DNA of 64,000 nucleotides, taken from the NCBI RefSeq assembly GCF_900128505.1, contig NZ_LT669940.1, positions 1,741,576-1,805,575 of the forward strand. Reading direction: 5' to 3'. The translations under genes were made by a program, and so were the position numbers. Below the pieces are notes generated by a model that saw only the letters and a list, made by a program, of their open reading frames with translations, did no database searches and was not told the origin of the DNA. Below are positions 17,024 to 26,778 of this stretch, piece after piece. Numbering within the stretch: the stretch's first letter is position 1; each line of letters begins with the position of its first letter. Source of the DNA: Parabacteroides timonensis (GTDB lineage Bacteria > Bacteroidota > Bacteroidia > Bacteroidales > Tannerellaceae).

Positions 17024-20000
17024 TTAAAGAGTAACATTTATACCGAATGAGATCGTTTTTGAAAGCGGGTAAGCATTACCGTTACCTTTCTTCGTGTTAT
17101 CATTGACCTTACCGCCGTTAATCGTTTCCGGGTCGAACATATTGGCCATACCTGTACCTGTCCAGAGATTTTCACCTGATACGAAAATACGTAGCCTGGA
17201 AACATAGAACTTATTCGTCAGGTTTGCCGGTAGCGTATATCCTAACTGAACATTTTTCAAACGGATATAAGAGGCATTCTGCAAATAACGGCTCTGCGTC
17301 TTCTGATTCTTTCCTCCGGTATTAAAGATTGGACGCGGATAATAAGCATCCAGGTTTGCAGGAAGATCGTTGGAAGCCTCGGCACGGAAGTAATCAGCAT
17401 GTTCTTTGAAACCGGCCGACCACCACATATTATCCGTCACACCCCAGAAGTATTCGCTATCTTGCCAGAAGTCACGCTTCATCACTCCCTGAAAGAAAGC
17501 ACGGAAATCGAATCCTTTATAGTCAGCACCCAAATCGATACCGAACTGGAAACGTGGGGTATTGTTTCCTAATAGCTTATAGTCCCCATGATCGTCGATC
17601 GTATTGGCTCCGTTATTAATCTGTCCGTCGCCATTAAGGTCTTTGTACATAATATCACCGGCATCCCAGCTTGTACCCAGAGCTTCCTGTCCACCATTAG
17701 GTAGCGTAGCCAGGTGGGCATCCATTTCATCTTTAGTTTTTGCAATACCGATCGTCTCATATCCCCAGATCTCTCCCAATTTCTGTCCTGCACGATACTT
17801 ATCGAGTGTTCCGGTCGGGTTCGGATAACGGGTGATCTCTGTCTGTGCATCAGACAAAATAAACTTAGCGCTATAACCCAGGCCATTCTTCAGCCGGTCG
17901 TTCCAACCGATCTCCAGGTCAAATCCATAAGTTTTCAAGTCTGTATTATTTGTCTTCGGGACATCTGCACCCAGAGATGCCGGTAACTCGGGAGCCGGAC
18001 CGATCATATCCAACGTCAAACGATTATAATAATCGAACGAACCGGTCAAACGGTTATTCAACAGACCGAAATCAACACCTATATTCCAGTTACGGACACG
18101 TTCCCATCCCAATGTAGAACTGATCAGACCCGGTACATAAGCCGCATTCGGCTTGATACCGTTCTGTAGCCATTTACCATCACTCGCTTTTACTTCCAAT
18201 ATTTGATAAGAAGGATACCAGCTTGTTGTATTCTGGTTACCCAATTCCCCATACGAACCACGTAGTTTCAATGTGCCTACATACTCTGCCAACGGCTCCC
18301 AGAAACCTTCGCGGGCAATATTCCATCCCAGAGAGAAAGAAGGGAACAGATTCCAACGCTGATCTTTATGGAAACGGGAAGTACCGTCGTAACGAAGGTT
18401 CACTTCTGCCAGATACCGGCCTTCGTAATCATAGTTGATACGTCCGAAAAAGCCCGCGGTAGTCCAACGTTGACGGGCACCGTTCACCGACGGAGTTACC
18501 AATCCACCGCTATAATCCAGACCGGATGTGAGGTCTACCTCCGGTAAACCAGAGATAATAATACCGTCACGCTGCAAACCGAACTTCGTCTGGCGCATCA
18601 TTTCCGACTGGAAACCCACCATTGCTTTGAAGTTATGGCCCGACTCCAGATTATAGCTATATTCGGTATAGGCATTCAGGTTCATATAGTTTTCTTTATA
18701 ATAATCTTCATGAACATTCGAGCCTGTACCATAAATTACCGGATTGCCGTCTACATCATGATTGAATGTTTGCTGCGAGTCCCAGTGACGGTTGGCAGAC
18801 ATGATACGATAGTTGAAGTCGACATGCGTGATCCAGTTCTTCACCGGTTCCAATATCAAAGAAGCCTGCTGATAAATATTATCGGTCTGCGTATAATCGC
18901 GTCCTCCGGTAGCCAGCCCCAATGCAGGCGAAGGGGAAGAATAAAGATAACCGTTCGGATCATACAGAGGCAAAACAGGCCAGCCCTGACGTCCGAGGTC
19001 AGAATACAAACCATCAGTCAAAGCAGAAGGGCGTCCGTAATCTTCACGGGTGAAACGGGTACTATAATTCAACTTAGCCCAATCGGTCAGGGTAGCATTG
19101 ATCTTTCCTGTTGCAGTATAACGATCGTATGTATCCTGGTTAAATACCATCAATCCATTCTGATCCAAATAGTTGAACGAGGCATAATAACTTATTTTAT
19201 CAGAACCTCCGTTGATACTGAAATTATGTTCCTGCGAGAAAGCCCAGTCGCGGTACAAAGCATCATACCAGTCTACATTATCATTACCTTCAGCATAGCC
19301 GTCAGCCCAGTACTGCGGGTTATTAGGGTTCGCGATAACAGAATTTGTAATCTTTCCGTCACGATAATCTTTAATACGTTGCAAACGCTCCGGAGTAAAA
19401 AATAGTCCGTTACCTGCATTCACATTGGCATCATTGAAATAAGTGGCGAAGGTATAAGAATCCATCATATCGGGAGTTTTTACCGGATCGCTCCAACGAA
19501 AACTATTGTTATAATTAATTACCGGTTTACCGCTGCGTCCACTTTTGGTAGTAATGAGTATCACACCGAAAGGTGCACGTGACCCATAGATAGAAGAAGC
19601 TGCCGCATCTTTCAGTATGGAAATATTTTCTATATCCTGCGGATTGATGGAATTGATATCACCTTCCATCCCATCGATAAGTACCAACGGACTGCCGCTC
19701 GATCCTTCACCGATTGTGGCTGTACCACGTATATTAATATCCGCTTTCGTTTCCAGACTACCTCCGGCAGATGAGATCTGCAGCCCGGGAACCAGACCTT
19801 GCAATGCCTGCGTAGCATTCATTACCGGACGTGCTTCCAGTGCTTCGCTATCTACCGTTCCCACAGAACCTGTCAGATTCACTTTCTTCTGGGTACCGAA
19901 ACCGACGACTACCACTTCATCCAACGCTTGGCTATCTTCCACCAGTCTGATATTAAAAGCTGTTTGATTTCTTACAGGCATCTCCTGAGCAAGATATCCG

Positions 20001-20314
20001 ATATAGGATATTTGCAGGATAGCATCCGACGGGACATCCAGATTGAATTGCCCATCAATGTCTGTCATGGTTCCGATTGTAGTTCCTTTCACAATAACAT
20101 TTGCCCCGATTACCGGTTCGCCGTTTGTATCCTTAACGACTCCGGAAATCTTTTTACTCTGTTGCGGGTTCGCCGCATCACTTTGCCGAAGGATAGGATC
20201 AACTCCGGCAGCATTTCCGTATAATACGGGACAGGCACTTAAAAGCGCGGCTGCCAACACAAAACTGTGTGCTTTCATGCAATACAAATTTAATGGTTTA
20301 ACATTGCGGTTCAT
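17024..20314 (-). CDS. SusC/RagA TonB-dependent receptor (no STN domain)
   Basis: About 1096 residues. After a signal peptide (FVLAAALLSACPVLYGNAAG) comes a carboxypeptidase-regulatory-like domain (SGVVKDTNGEPVIGANVIV, SYIGYLAQE), the DEVVVVGFGTQKK linker, the plug with VLIDGMEGDINSIN and SIYGSRAPFGVILITTK, then the beta barrel ending FGINVTL. Lack of STN means it does not signal to a FecR; control instead should come from the hybrid regulator encoded upstream. Starts at 20314 (MNRN) or 20278 (MKAHSF) are both possible. A CACATTTG -7-like element lies at 20324-20331 and a palindrome at 20348-20360. Confidence 0.95.
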   Translation of the reverse strand: MNRNVKPLNLYCMKAHSFVLAAALLSACPVLYGNAAGVDPILRQSDAANPQQSKKISGVVKDTNGEPVIGANVIVKGTTIGTMTDIDGQFNLDVPSDAILQISYIGYLAQEMPVRNQTAFNIRLVEDSQALDEVVVVGFGTQKKVNLTGSVGTVDSEALEARPVMNATQALQGLVPGLQISSAGGSLETKADINIRGTATIGEGSSGSPLVLIDGMEGDINSINPQDIENISILKDAAASSIYGSRAPFGVILITTKSGRSGKPVINYNNSFRWSDPVKTPDMMDSYTFATYFNDANVNAGNGLFFTPERLQRIKDYRDGKITNSVIANPNNPQYWADGYAEGNDNVDWYDALYRDWAFSQEHNFSINGGSDKISYYASFNYLDQNGLMVFNQDTYDRYTATGKINATLTDWAKLNYSTRFTREDYGRPSALTDGLYSDLGRQGWPVLPLYDPNGYLYSSPSPALGLATGGRDYTQTDNIYQQASLILEPVKNWITHVDFNYRIMSANRHWDSQQTFNHDVDGNPVIYGTGSNVHEDYYKENYMNLNAYTEYSYNLESGHNFKAMVGFQSEMMRQTKFGLQRDGIIISGLPEVDLTSGLDYSGGLVTPSVNGARQRWTTAGFFGRINYDYEGRYLAEVNLRYDGTSRFHKDQRWNLFPSFSLGWNIAREGFWEPLAEYVGTLKLRGSYGELGNQNTTSWYPSYQILEVKASDGKWLQNGIKPNAAYVPGLISSTLGWERVRNWNIGVDFGLLNNRLTGSFDYYNRLTLDMIGPAPELPASLGADVPKTNNTDLKTYGFDLEIGWNDRLKNGLGYSAKFILSDAQTEITRYPNPTGTLDKYRAGQKLGEIWGYETIGIAKTKDEMDAHLATLPNGGQEALGTSWDAGDIMYKDLNGDGQINNGANTIDDHGDYKLLGNNTPRFQFGIDLGADYKGFDFRAFFQGVMKRDFWQDSEYFWGVTDNMWWSAGFKEHADYFRAEASNDLPANLDAYYPRPIFNTGGKNQKTQSRYLQNASYIRLKNVQLGYTLPANLTNKFYVSRLRIFVSGENLWTGTGMANMFDPETINGGKVNDNTKKGNGNAYPLSKTISFGINVTL

Positions 20315-20347
20315 TTTCTTCCGCAAATGTGACCATTAACAGAACAA

Positions 20348-20360
20348 GTGTAGTCTACAC
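20348..20360. promoter_or_regulatory. Palindrome upstream of susC, possible operator
   Basis: GTGTAGTCTACAC is a 6-1-6 perfect inverted repeat about 35 bases upstream of the SusC start and next to the -33 position of a likely promoter. The neighbouring regulator has an AraC-type DNA-binding domain, so it could bind here. This is inferred from position only. Confidence 0.35.
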
Positions 20361-20368
20361 ATGATTAC

Positions 20369-20406
20369 AAAAAGTCTGTAAACAAGCACAATACCTATTT
20401 ACAGAC
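20369..20406 (-). terminator. Terminator after the hybrid two-component gene
   Basis: Stem GTCTGTAAA / TTTACAGAC (20374-20382 and 20398-20406) with a T-run on the minus strand directly after it. It lies 10 bases past the HTCS stop, so the regulator and SusC are separate transcripts. Confidence 0.75.
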
Positions 20407-20415
20407 ATCTTTAAT

Positions 20416-23400
20416 CTATAATTCGTCCTCTCCGGCAACCTCCGGATGATAACGTTCCATATACTCGGAGGGAAGCATACCGAACTCCTTCCGGAAACAG
20501 GCGCTAAAGTATTTCGGATCGTTAAATCCGACAGCGTATGCCAGTTCGGAAATGCGTACCCGCTTCTTCTCTTCGATAATCTGACAAGCTGCTTTCAAAC
20601 GGATATTACGGATAAATGCAGAAGTATTCAGCCCGGTAAGCGATTTAAGTTTCTTGTAAAGAGTAGACTTACTGGTAGCCATTTCTTCCATGAATTGCTG
20701 CTGGTCGAATTCCGGGTTATCCAGATGCTTCTGTACACAATTGATTGCCCGCTGTAGGAAATCTTCATCCAAACTGGTGTAATTCAATTCCTGAGCTTCA
20801 AAGACAAGCTGCTTCTTAAAGTCACGGGCTGTACGTTCCTTCCCCCTCAGCAGGTTCCTTATACGAGCATGGAGCAACGAGAGGTTAAAAGGTTTGCTTA
20901 GGAAACCGTCGGCACCGGACTCATAGGCTTCAATACGGTCTTCTTCTTTATTTTTGGCAGTAAGCAGGATGATCGGGATATGGCAAATATCCAAATTTCC
21001 CTTCACATAACGACACAGTTCTACTCCATTCATCTCCGGCATCATTACATCGGAGACGATCAGGTCGATATCATTCGACTCGATCACCTGAATAGCCTCC
21101 TTTCCATTATGTGCCGTATATACAGGGTATTCGCGACCCAAAAGTTTAACCATCAGGGCCAGAAGATCCTCATTATCTTCCACCAATAATAAAGAATACC
21201 CGCTTTTCTCTTTCGATACCTCTTCGATATTATCATTATCCGGCAGTAACATTTGACTGTCAGCAGGTGCAATCGCTTCATCAATTTGTTCATCCTTATA
21301 TGCCGAACGGGATACCGGCAAAATGACAATAAAGGTTGCTCCCTGCCCTTCTTCACTTTCCACACGGATAGTTCCTTTATGTAAAGCAACCAGGTCTTTT
21401 ACCAGCGAAAGACCGATACCGGTACCTATCGTATTAAAACGCCTGTAATCACCTTCATAGAAACGCTTGAAAAGGTTCTTCATACCTTCTTTGGAAATCC
21501 CCTGACCGTTATCCTGTACGGAAAGGGTTACAATATTTTCCTCTTCATCAAGAGATAAGCGAACATCTACGGTGCCTCCTTCCTGATTGTACTTCGAAGC
21601 ATTGGAAAGCAGGTTGTACAATATCTTATCCAGTTTGTCCGGATCAAAATACCCGATAATCATATCCGGTTGACAAGAAAAACGAAACAACATTCTTTTT
21701 TTCTTCATCAAGGGACGGAAAGCTTCCACTTCCTTACGGACAAAAGCAGCCAAGTCGGCCTCGGATACTTTCAGCTTCAGATTGCCTGTCTCAGCCTTCC
21801 TGAATTCCAATATTTGTTGCAACAAGCGTATCAGACGATTTATATTATCAGACATTACCTTATAAAAATCATCCAGTTGGGGCGCCTGCATCTTCATTTC
21901 ATCCAGCGAAGCCGACAGAATAGTAAGAGGTGTCAGGAATTCATGAGTGATATTGGTAAAGAACTGTAACTTTGCATGATTGATCTCCTTGGTCTTAACC
22001 AGTTCCATCTTCTGTAACTCCTGCGCCTGTTTCTCACGAATACGTTGTTTCAGAATACGATAAGTGACAAACACGATCGACGATAGTAACAATATATATA
22101 ATGTATAGGCCCAAGTCGTCTTCCAAGGCGGAGGTAATATACGAATCTGTAATACCCGCTCCTGCTCATTCCACAGTCCATTCTCATTCGAACCTTTCAG
22201 ATGGAACGTATAAAGACCGCTCTTCAGGTTATTATAGTTGGCAACACGGCTGGATGCACCCGTATATTGCCAGTCAGTATCATACCCTACCAGTTTATAA
22301 GCATACTTATTTTTAGAAGGATTGGCATAACTCAAAGAAGAAAACTCTATACTGAAATGATTCCGGTTATAATCGAGAACCAGCTCATCAGCAAAATCGG
22401 AAGAGTTGGAAGTTATTTCCTTTCTGACTTCCGGTGAGAATTCATCCAACGGCGTATTAAAGATAGAGATATTGGTGATAGCGACAGGTGGAACCACCTC
22501 ATCCTCCTTTACTCTCTGAGGATAAAAGCTGGCATAACCGTTGTGCCCCCCGAAATATAACCGTCCATCTTTAGCCTTAGCCACAGCATCCCGGATAAAC
22601 GAGTTATCAGGCAGCCCATCCGTAGTGGTATAGGTTCGCGACGAAGCCGTTGAAGCATCCGGTGAAACAGTCAGACGAATAAGGCCGGAACCGGTTCCCA
22701 ACCAAAGATTTCCGCTTTCGTCTTCCTGGATATTGTTTATCACATCTGTCTGTAAGTTATACCGTCTGTTTACCGAGATAAAAGAATCGCTGTCTTTATC
22801 ATATAAATTCAAACCGCCACCATCAGAGCCAGCCCATAAATTTCCTCGTGAATCTTCATATAAGCATTGGAGCCATTCGTAAATAAGTTTGCCGTTTGCC
22901 ATATTATACAAATAGAACCGTAACTGATCCGGCCGGGAGACATCTCCGGAAACACGGATAATGCCATGATTACTTCCCAGCCAGATATTTCCGTCCTTTG
23001 TCTCTTCAATAGCATAATAACAATGTCTAACCGGAGTACCATCAGGTTCCGTCCGGTAATCACTCAATGAAATCCCGGTACCGTCAGACCGATAAACGGC
23101 AAGTCCGCTACGGCAACCTATCCATACATTCTTATACCTGTCTTCCAGCATATTGAAAACAAAACCATCCGGCAACCAGGGAGTATTTCCTTCATTCAAA
23201 TGCCGTATCTTGTTTCCAGAGGCATCCTTATCATAGATAGTGATGCCACTCCCCCATGTTCCAAACCATATTTCCCGTTCATCCGGACGCTCTATTATGT
23301 GGTTGATCGTATATAAATAAGGAGTAGGCTGCCTGAAATCGGGATGATCGATGTAAAAAACCGGCTGCCCGGCATCTTTCTCCTGGATGACCAAGCCGTA

Positions 23401-24570
23401 ACTGCCAACTCCCATCCAGAGAGTTTGCTCACTATCCATAAACAAGCTGCGCACAGAATTACTGAACAGCCTATGCCTGACGGATTCCAGATTATTCTTC
23501 TGAAAAGGAGAATGCCGCATATTAATGGAATAAACTCCACCTCCCATCATGCCGAGCCACATAATTCCGGAACGGTCACGAATAATGGCATCCAACTCAT
23601 TATACGGCAATTTATAGGATTGACTTTCCGGTAAATAATTCACAAATGTGTCTTCTTTAGACTCCAGATCCAGAATACTCAGGCCGCTGCGGGTTCCGAT
23701 CCAAAGCGTATTGCTTCCGGTTTCTTCTTCTATACAGTAAATAATATTATCGGATAGACTTTGCTTATTATCCGGCCGGTTGAGATACTGTTTCCAGGTT
23801 ACCGTCTCCGGCGTTTCCGGATTATTCAGTCGGTATAGGCCTCTGTCCCACGTCCCGACCCATAAAGTCTGATAACTGTCTTCGAATAAGACATGGACAG
23901 AATTCCGGTCGTCCATCCGAGGATAGCTGATAAAAGCATCCTTATCCGTCTCGTAGCGTAAAAGCCCGACGGCCCATGTTCCGATCCAAAGTCGTCCTCT
24001 ACTATCTTCCAATATGGATTTAACTCCAACAAGCGGGTTGCCGCTTGTTGATTTATCGTATACGATAAATGAGCCTCTTTCAGGGATATACCTGTACAAT
24101 CCGTCATCCATACCAATCCAGACATTATTATCTTTCGATACATGTAAAACGGAAACCACTTTATTCTGCAACCGGCTATCCTCTATTTTATGGATTTGTC
24201 CGGTTGTCATATCTAATACATTCAAGCCATTATTGGTCCCGATCCAAAGATTATGACTATGATCCTCTGCAATTGATTTGACCTGATTGTCTGCCAATAT
24301 GCCCGGAGTAAACAGATTATCCTTATAAGTACGGATACGGTATCCGTCGTAACGGCACAATCCTGAATTCGTTGCAATCCAGATATACCCCTTCTGATCC
24401 TGTATGATTTGTGTGATCTCTTCCGAAGGTAAATCCTCAAACGAGGATATTCTATCAAAATGAAGGTTCTTAACAGAAACATTATCAGCCAGCAAACGGT
24501 CTTGTGTACCCCATAATAGCAACGACATCAACAACAGGTTAAACAGGCAAAAACGTGATGTGTTTTTCAT
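20416..24570 (-). CDS. Hybrid two-component system (HTCS) sensor-regulator
   Basis: A 1384-residue one-protein signalling system. After a signal peptide comes a periplasmic double propeller of Reg_prop repeats (motifs such as GYIWIATNSGLCRYDG and NLWIGTNNGLNVLD), then a Y_Y_Y domain (about 730-800). One membrane helix (about 816-838) leads to the histidine kinase (FFTNITHEFLTPL, His near 875; ATPase motifs LLSNASKYN, DNGQGI and GTGIGLSLV). A receiver domain follows (VEDNEDLL, Asp near 1171 in LIVSDVMMPE), then an AraC helix-turn-helix (about 1280-1384). It senses a glycan fragment in the periplasm and switches on the neighbouring SusC-SusD-GH43 genes. A -7 element is found at 24595-24602. Confidence 0.97.
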   Translation of the reverse strand: MKNTSRFCLFNLLLMSLLLWGTQDRLLADNVSVKNLHFDRISSFEDLPSEEITQIIQDQKGYIWIATNSGLCRYDGYRIRTYKDNLFTPGILADNQVKSIAEDHSHNLWIGTNNGLNVLDMTTGQIHKIEDSRLQNKVVSVLHVSKDNNVWIGMDDGLYRYIPERGSFIVYDKSTSGNPLVGVKSILEDSRGRLWIGTWAVGLLRYETDKDAFISYPRMDDRNSVHVLFEDSYQTLWVGTWDRGLYRLNNPETPETVTWKQYLNRPDNKQSLSDNIIYCIEEETGSNTLWIGTRSGLSILDLESKEDTFVNYLPESQSYKLPYNELDAIIRDRSGIMWLGMMGGGVYSINMRHSPFQKNNLESVRHRLFSNSVRSLFMDSEQTLWMGVGSYGLVIQEKDAGQPVFYIDHPDFRQPTPYLYTINHIIERPDEREIWFGTWGSGITIYDKDASGNKIRHLNEGNTPWLPDGFVFNMLEDRYKNVWIGCRSGLAVYRSDGTGISLSDYRTEPDGTPVRHCYYAIEETKDGNIWLGSNHGIIRVSGDVSRPDQLRFYLYNMANGKLIYEWLQCLYEDSRGNLWAGSDGGGLNLYDKDSDSFISVNRRYNLQTDVINNIQEDESGNLWLGTGSGLIRLTVSPDASTASSRTYTTTDGLPDNSFIRDAVAKAKDGRLYFGGHNGYASFYPQRVKEDEVVPPVAITNISIFNTPLDEFSPEVRKEITSNSSDFADELVLDYNRNHFSIEFSSLSYANPSKNKYAYKLVGYDTDWQYTGASSRVANYNNLKSGLYTFHLKGSNENGLWNEQERVLQIRILPPPWKTTWAYTLYILLLSSIVFVTYRILKQRIREKQAQELQKMELVKTKEINHAKLQFFTNITHEFLTPLTILSASLDEMKMQAPQLDDFYKVMSDNINRLIRLLQQILEFRKAETGNLKLKVSEADLAAFVRKEVEAFRPLMKKKRMLFRFSCQPDMIIGYFDPDKLDKILYNLLSNASKYNQEGGTVDVRLSLDEEENIVTLSVQDNGQGISKEGMKNLFKRFYEGDYRRFNTIGTGIGLSLVKDLVALHKGTIRVESEEGQGATFIVILPVSRSAYKDEQIDEAIAPADSQMLLPDNDNIEEVSKEKSGYSLLLVEDNEDLLALMVKLLGREYPVYTAHNGKEAIQVIESNDIDLIVSDVMMPEMNGVELCRYVKGNLDICHIPIILLTAKNKEEDRIEAYESGADGFLSKPFNLSLLHARIRNLLRGKERTARDFKKQLVFEAQELNYTSLDEDFLQRAINCVQKHLDNPEFDQQQFMEEMATSKSTLYKKLKSLTGLNTSAFIRNIRLKAACQIIEEKKRVRISELAYAVGFNDPKYFSACFRKEFGMLPSEYMERYHPEVAGEDEL

Positions 24571-24594
24571 GTGTGTCTTCTTAAATTATTTATG

Positions 24595-24602
24595 CAAAAG
24601 TA
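24595..24602 (-). promoter_or_regulatory. -7 element for the HTCS gene
   Basis: On the minus strand TACTTTTG fits TAnnTTTG, 24 bases before the ATG at 24570. It overlaps the end of the terminator region of the upstream porin gene. Confidence 0.5.
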
Positions 24603-24603
24603 A

Positions 24604-24647
24604 TAAAAAAAGAAGCATCATCGCCTTCTTCCGCAATGATGCTTCTT
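24604..24647 (-). terminator. Terminator after the DcaP-like porin gene
   Basis: Perfect 12-bp stem AAGAAGCATCAT / ATGATGCTTCTT (24610-24621 and 24636-24647), followed on the minus strand by seven T residues. It isolates the porin from the HTCS gene. Confidence 0.9.
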
Positions 24648-24678
24648 CCTTATTGTATTATCAACAGACAGATCTTCT

Positions 24679-25962
24679 TTAGAAGCTATACTGAACCGCC
24701 AGGTTCATCCGGTTGGCATGACGTGTCTGATCGTTGAAATCCGTGCGCCATCCTCTCAGGTATTCGGCTCCTACCTGCAGATCGGGAGTTATATTCCAGA
24801 ACAGGTTAGCCACCAGATACTGACCATAACGATATTGTTCCGACGGAGTTGCAGGGTAATCGTTGTCACTGTACAAACGGGATTGGCTGTAAGTACTTGA
24901 AACAAATACTTTCGGTGTGATATTATACTGCAAACCGGCATACCATCCCATCATCGGAAGTACCTGCATACGGCCGGCTTTGGCCGGATCGGGAACAATA
25001 TCCACGTTCAGGTTACTCAAATCGTTCATGTACTGGCTGATACCTTTACCGTAGACACCTTGTCCGTACACCTGTACTTTACTACAAAGATTGAAGGTCG
25101 TAGAAAGTAAAACACCCCAGCCGGTTTCCGATTCGGCTTTATTGGCCACCAGGTTATCATACGTCATACTTCTTACGATAGCGGCTGCACGCAAATGGCT
25201 TTTTGAGTTCCATCCGTATTGCAGATAAGCCGGGAAGTTAGGCATACGCTGGGAACCGATACTTAAATTATCATTGGTAATTCCGTCTACTACCGGCATT
25301 TCCACACCGATACCGGCTTTCCATCCTTTTCCGAAGGCACGTTCGTAACGGAACTGGGTAGCGTGATAGATAGCCATCCCGTTCGGTCCGGCGAAATCGA
25401 TCGTCGGTGGAATAGCAGCCAGATCCATAAATGAACCGTAGTCATACCCGAGTGTGAAGCCCAATAAAGAAGCATACGCATTTCTCAACTCAAACCCTTT
25501 ACCGTCACCACGGAAGTTTCCGGCAGTATAAACCACAAAGTCTCCCAGATGCTTGGTATGTCCTACCAATTTCAGGAAGACCGTACTGGTCGTTGCATCC
25601 ATCTGAAACTGGTTTCTAACATGTGAAGCGCCTTTGTTGGGAATCAGCGCCGGATAGAAATCAATATCCTTGGAAATACCGCCAAAGTCATACTCGGCTG
25701 TTGCTTTTACATATCCGCCGATACCTAAAGCGAATCGCCCCTTACGATCGGTCAGCAGGAAACGAGGGATACCCGGTTCATGGAAACGCGGACTCTGTGT
25801 TTCGTTCAGTATCCGGATAATTTCATCCCCCGCCTTGTCGCGGGATATAAACATGATGGAATTAGGCTCCTCATCCTTAATGATCACTTTCTGAGCCTGC
25901 GCATGGGAGGAGAAAATTCCTAACCCGAGCAAAAGGACTGCTCCTTTAACAAATGCTTTCAT
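24679..25962 (-). CDS. DcaP-like outer-membrane porin
   Basis: A 427-residue protein with signal peptide (AVLLLGLGIFSSHAQAQ), a short N-terminal helical part (about 25-70) and a beta barrel. GRFALGIGGYVKATAEYDF and the final aromatic strand MNLAVQYSF are typical of DcaP-family trimeric porins, which let small anionic or hydrophilic solutes through the outer membrane. The ATG at 25962 gives a normal signal peptide; the frame is open to 26001. It stands alone with its own terminator and is divergent from the cyclophilin genes. The natural substrate is unknown. Confidence 0.75.
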   Translation of the reverse strand: MKAFVKGAVLLLGLGIFSSHAQAQKVIIKDEEPNSIMFISRDKAGDEIIRILNETQSPRFHEPGIPRFLLTDRKGRFALGIGGYVKATAEYDFGGISKDIDFYPALIPNKGASHVRNQFQMDATTSTVFLKLVGHTKHLGDFVVYTAGNFRGDGKGFELRNAYASLLGFTLGYDYGSFMDLAAIPPTIDFAGPNGMAIYHATQFRYERAFGKGWKAGIGVEMPVVDGITNDNLSIGSQRMPNFPAYLQYGWNSKSHLRAAAIVRSMTYDNLVANKAESETGWGVLLSTTFNLCSKVQVYGQGVYGKGISQYMNDLSNLNVDIVPDPAKAGRMQVLPMMGWYAGLQYNITPKVFVSSTYSQSRLYSDNDYPATPSEQYRYGQYLVANLFWNITPDLQVGAEYLRGWRTDFNDQTRHANRMNLAVQYSF

Positions 25963-26030
25963 AAATGTGTTTTGTTTAGACGTTTTACCAGTAAGGAACA
26001 AGCGTTGGTTGAAAAGGTTGTGTTAAAAGG

Positions 26031-26061
26031 TTGCGTTAACGACTAAAAGTAACTATTTTTG
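26031..26061 (+). promoter_or_regulatory. Promoter of the cyclophilin pair
   Basis: A -7 element TATTTTTG at 26054-26061 with a TTG-containing -33 at 26031-26034 and about 19 bases between. The ATG is at 26089. Confidence 0.55.
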
Positions 26062-26088
26062 TTGCCTTAATAACAAAATAAAACGAAG

Positions 26089-26760
26089 ATGAAAAAGCTG
26101 TTTGCTATATGTTTATTAGTTGCCGGATTATTGACATCCGTTCATTCGCAAGCGCAGGATGTTGAGACACTTGTTCAGATCGATACCGACATGGGAAAGA
26201 TTAAGGTGAAGTTGTTCAACGACACCCCCCAACACCGGGATAATTTTATCAAAAATGTAAAAGAAAAACGTTACGACGGTCTACTGTTCCACCGTGTGAT
26301 CAAACAGTTTATGATACAAGGCGGCGACATCAATTCGAAAGATGCACCTATCGAACAACATCTAGGCGACGGCGATCCGGGTTATACGATTCCGGCAGAG
26401 ATCGTTTATCCGAAATATTTCCACAAACGCGGCATGCTATGTGCAGCCCGTACCAGCGACGACGAAAATCCGGAACGCGCCTCATCAGGCACACAGTTCT
26501 ATATTGTAACCGGAAAGTTCTACACTGAAATGGAACTGGATAAGATGGAGAAAAGCGACAATAAAACCTTTACCCCCGAAGAACGCCAGGCCTATATGCT
26601 TGAAGGCGGGGCTCCCCATCTGGATAACAAATATACCGTCTTCGGTGAAGTTGTTAAAGGAATGAAAGTTGTAGATAAAATCCAGTTTGTCGAAACAAAT
26701 GAGGACGACAGGCCGTTAAAGAATATAAAGATCAAGACAATGACTATTGTCGATAAATAA
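26089..26760 (+). CDS. Cyclophilin-type peptidylprolyl isomerase, exported
   Basis: A 223-residue protein with signal peptide ending HSQAQ. The cyclophilin core contains TPQHRDNFIKNV, LLFHRVIKQFMIQGGDI (catalytic Arg and substrate-binding Phe/Gln) and SSGTQFYIVTGK. It speeds cis-trans proline isomerisation of exported proteins in the periplasm. A second, cytosolic-looking paralogue begins 18 bases downstream, so the two are probably cotranscribed and came from a duplication. Confidence 0.93.
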   Translation: MKKLFAICLLVAGLLTSVHSQAQDVETLVQIDTDMGKIKVKLFNDTPQHRDNFIKNVKEKRYDGLLFHRVIKQFMIQGGDINSKDAPIEQHLGDGDPGYTIPAEIVYPKYFHKRGMLCAARTSDDENPERASSGTQFYIVTGKFYTEMELDKMEKSDNKTFTPEERQAYMLEGGAPHLDNKYTVFGEVVKGMKVVDKIQFVETNEDDRPLKNIKIKTMTIVDK

Positions 26761-26778
26761 TCATTAAACAAAATAAGA

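Noticed and set aside
18635..19405. Plus-strand open frame of 256 codons
   Set aside because: Antisense to a well-formed SusC gene; no motif and no promoter.
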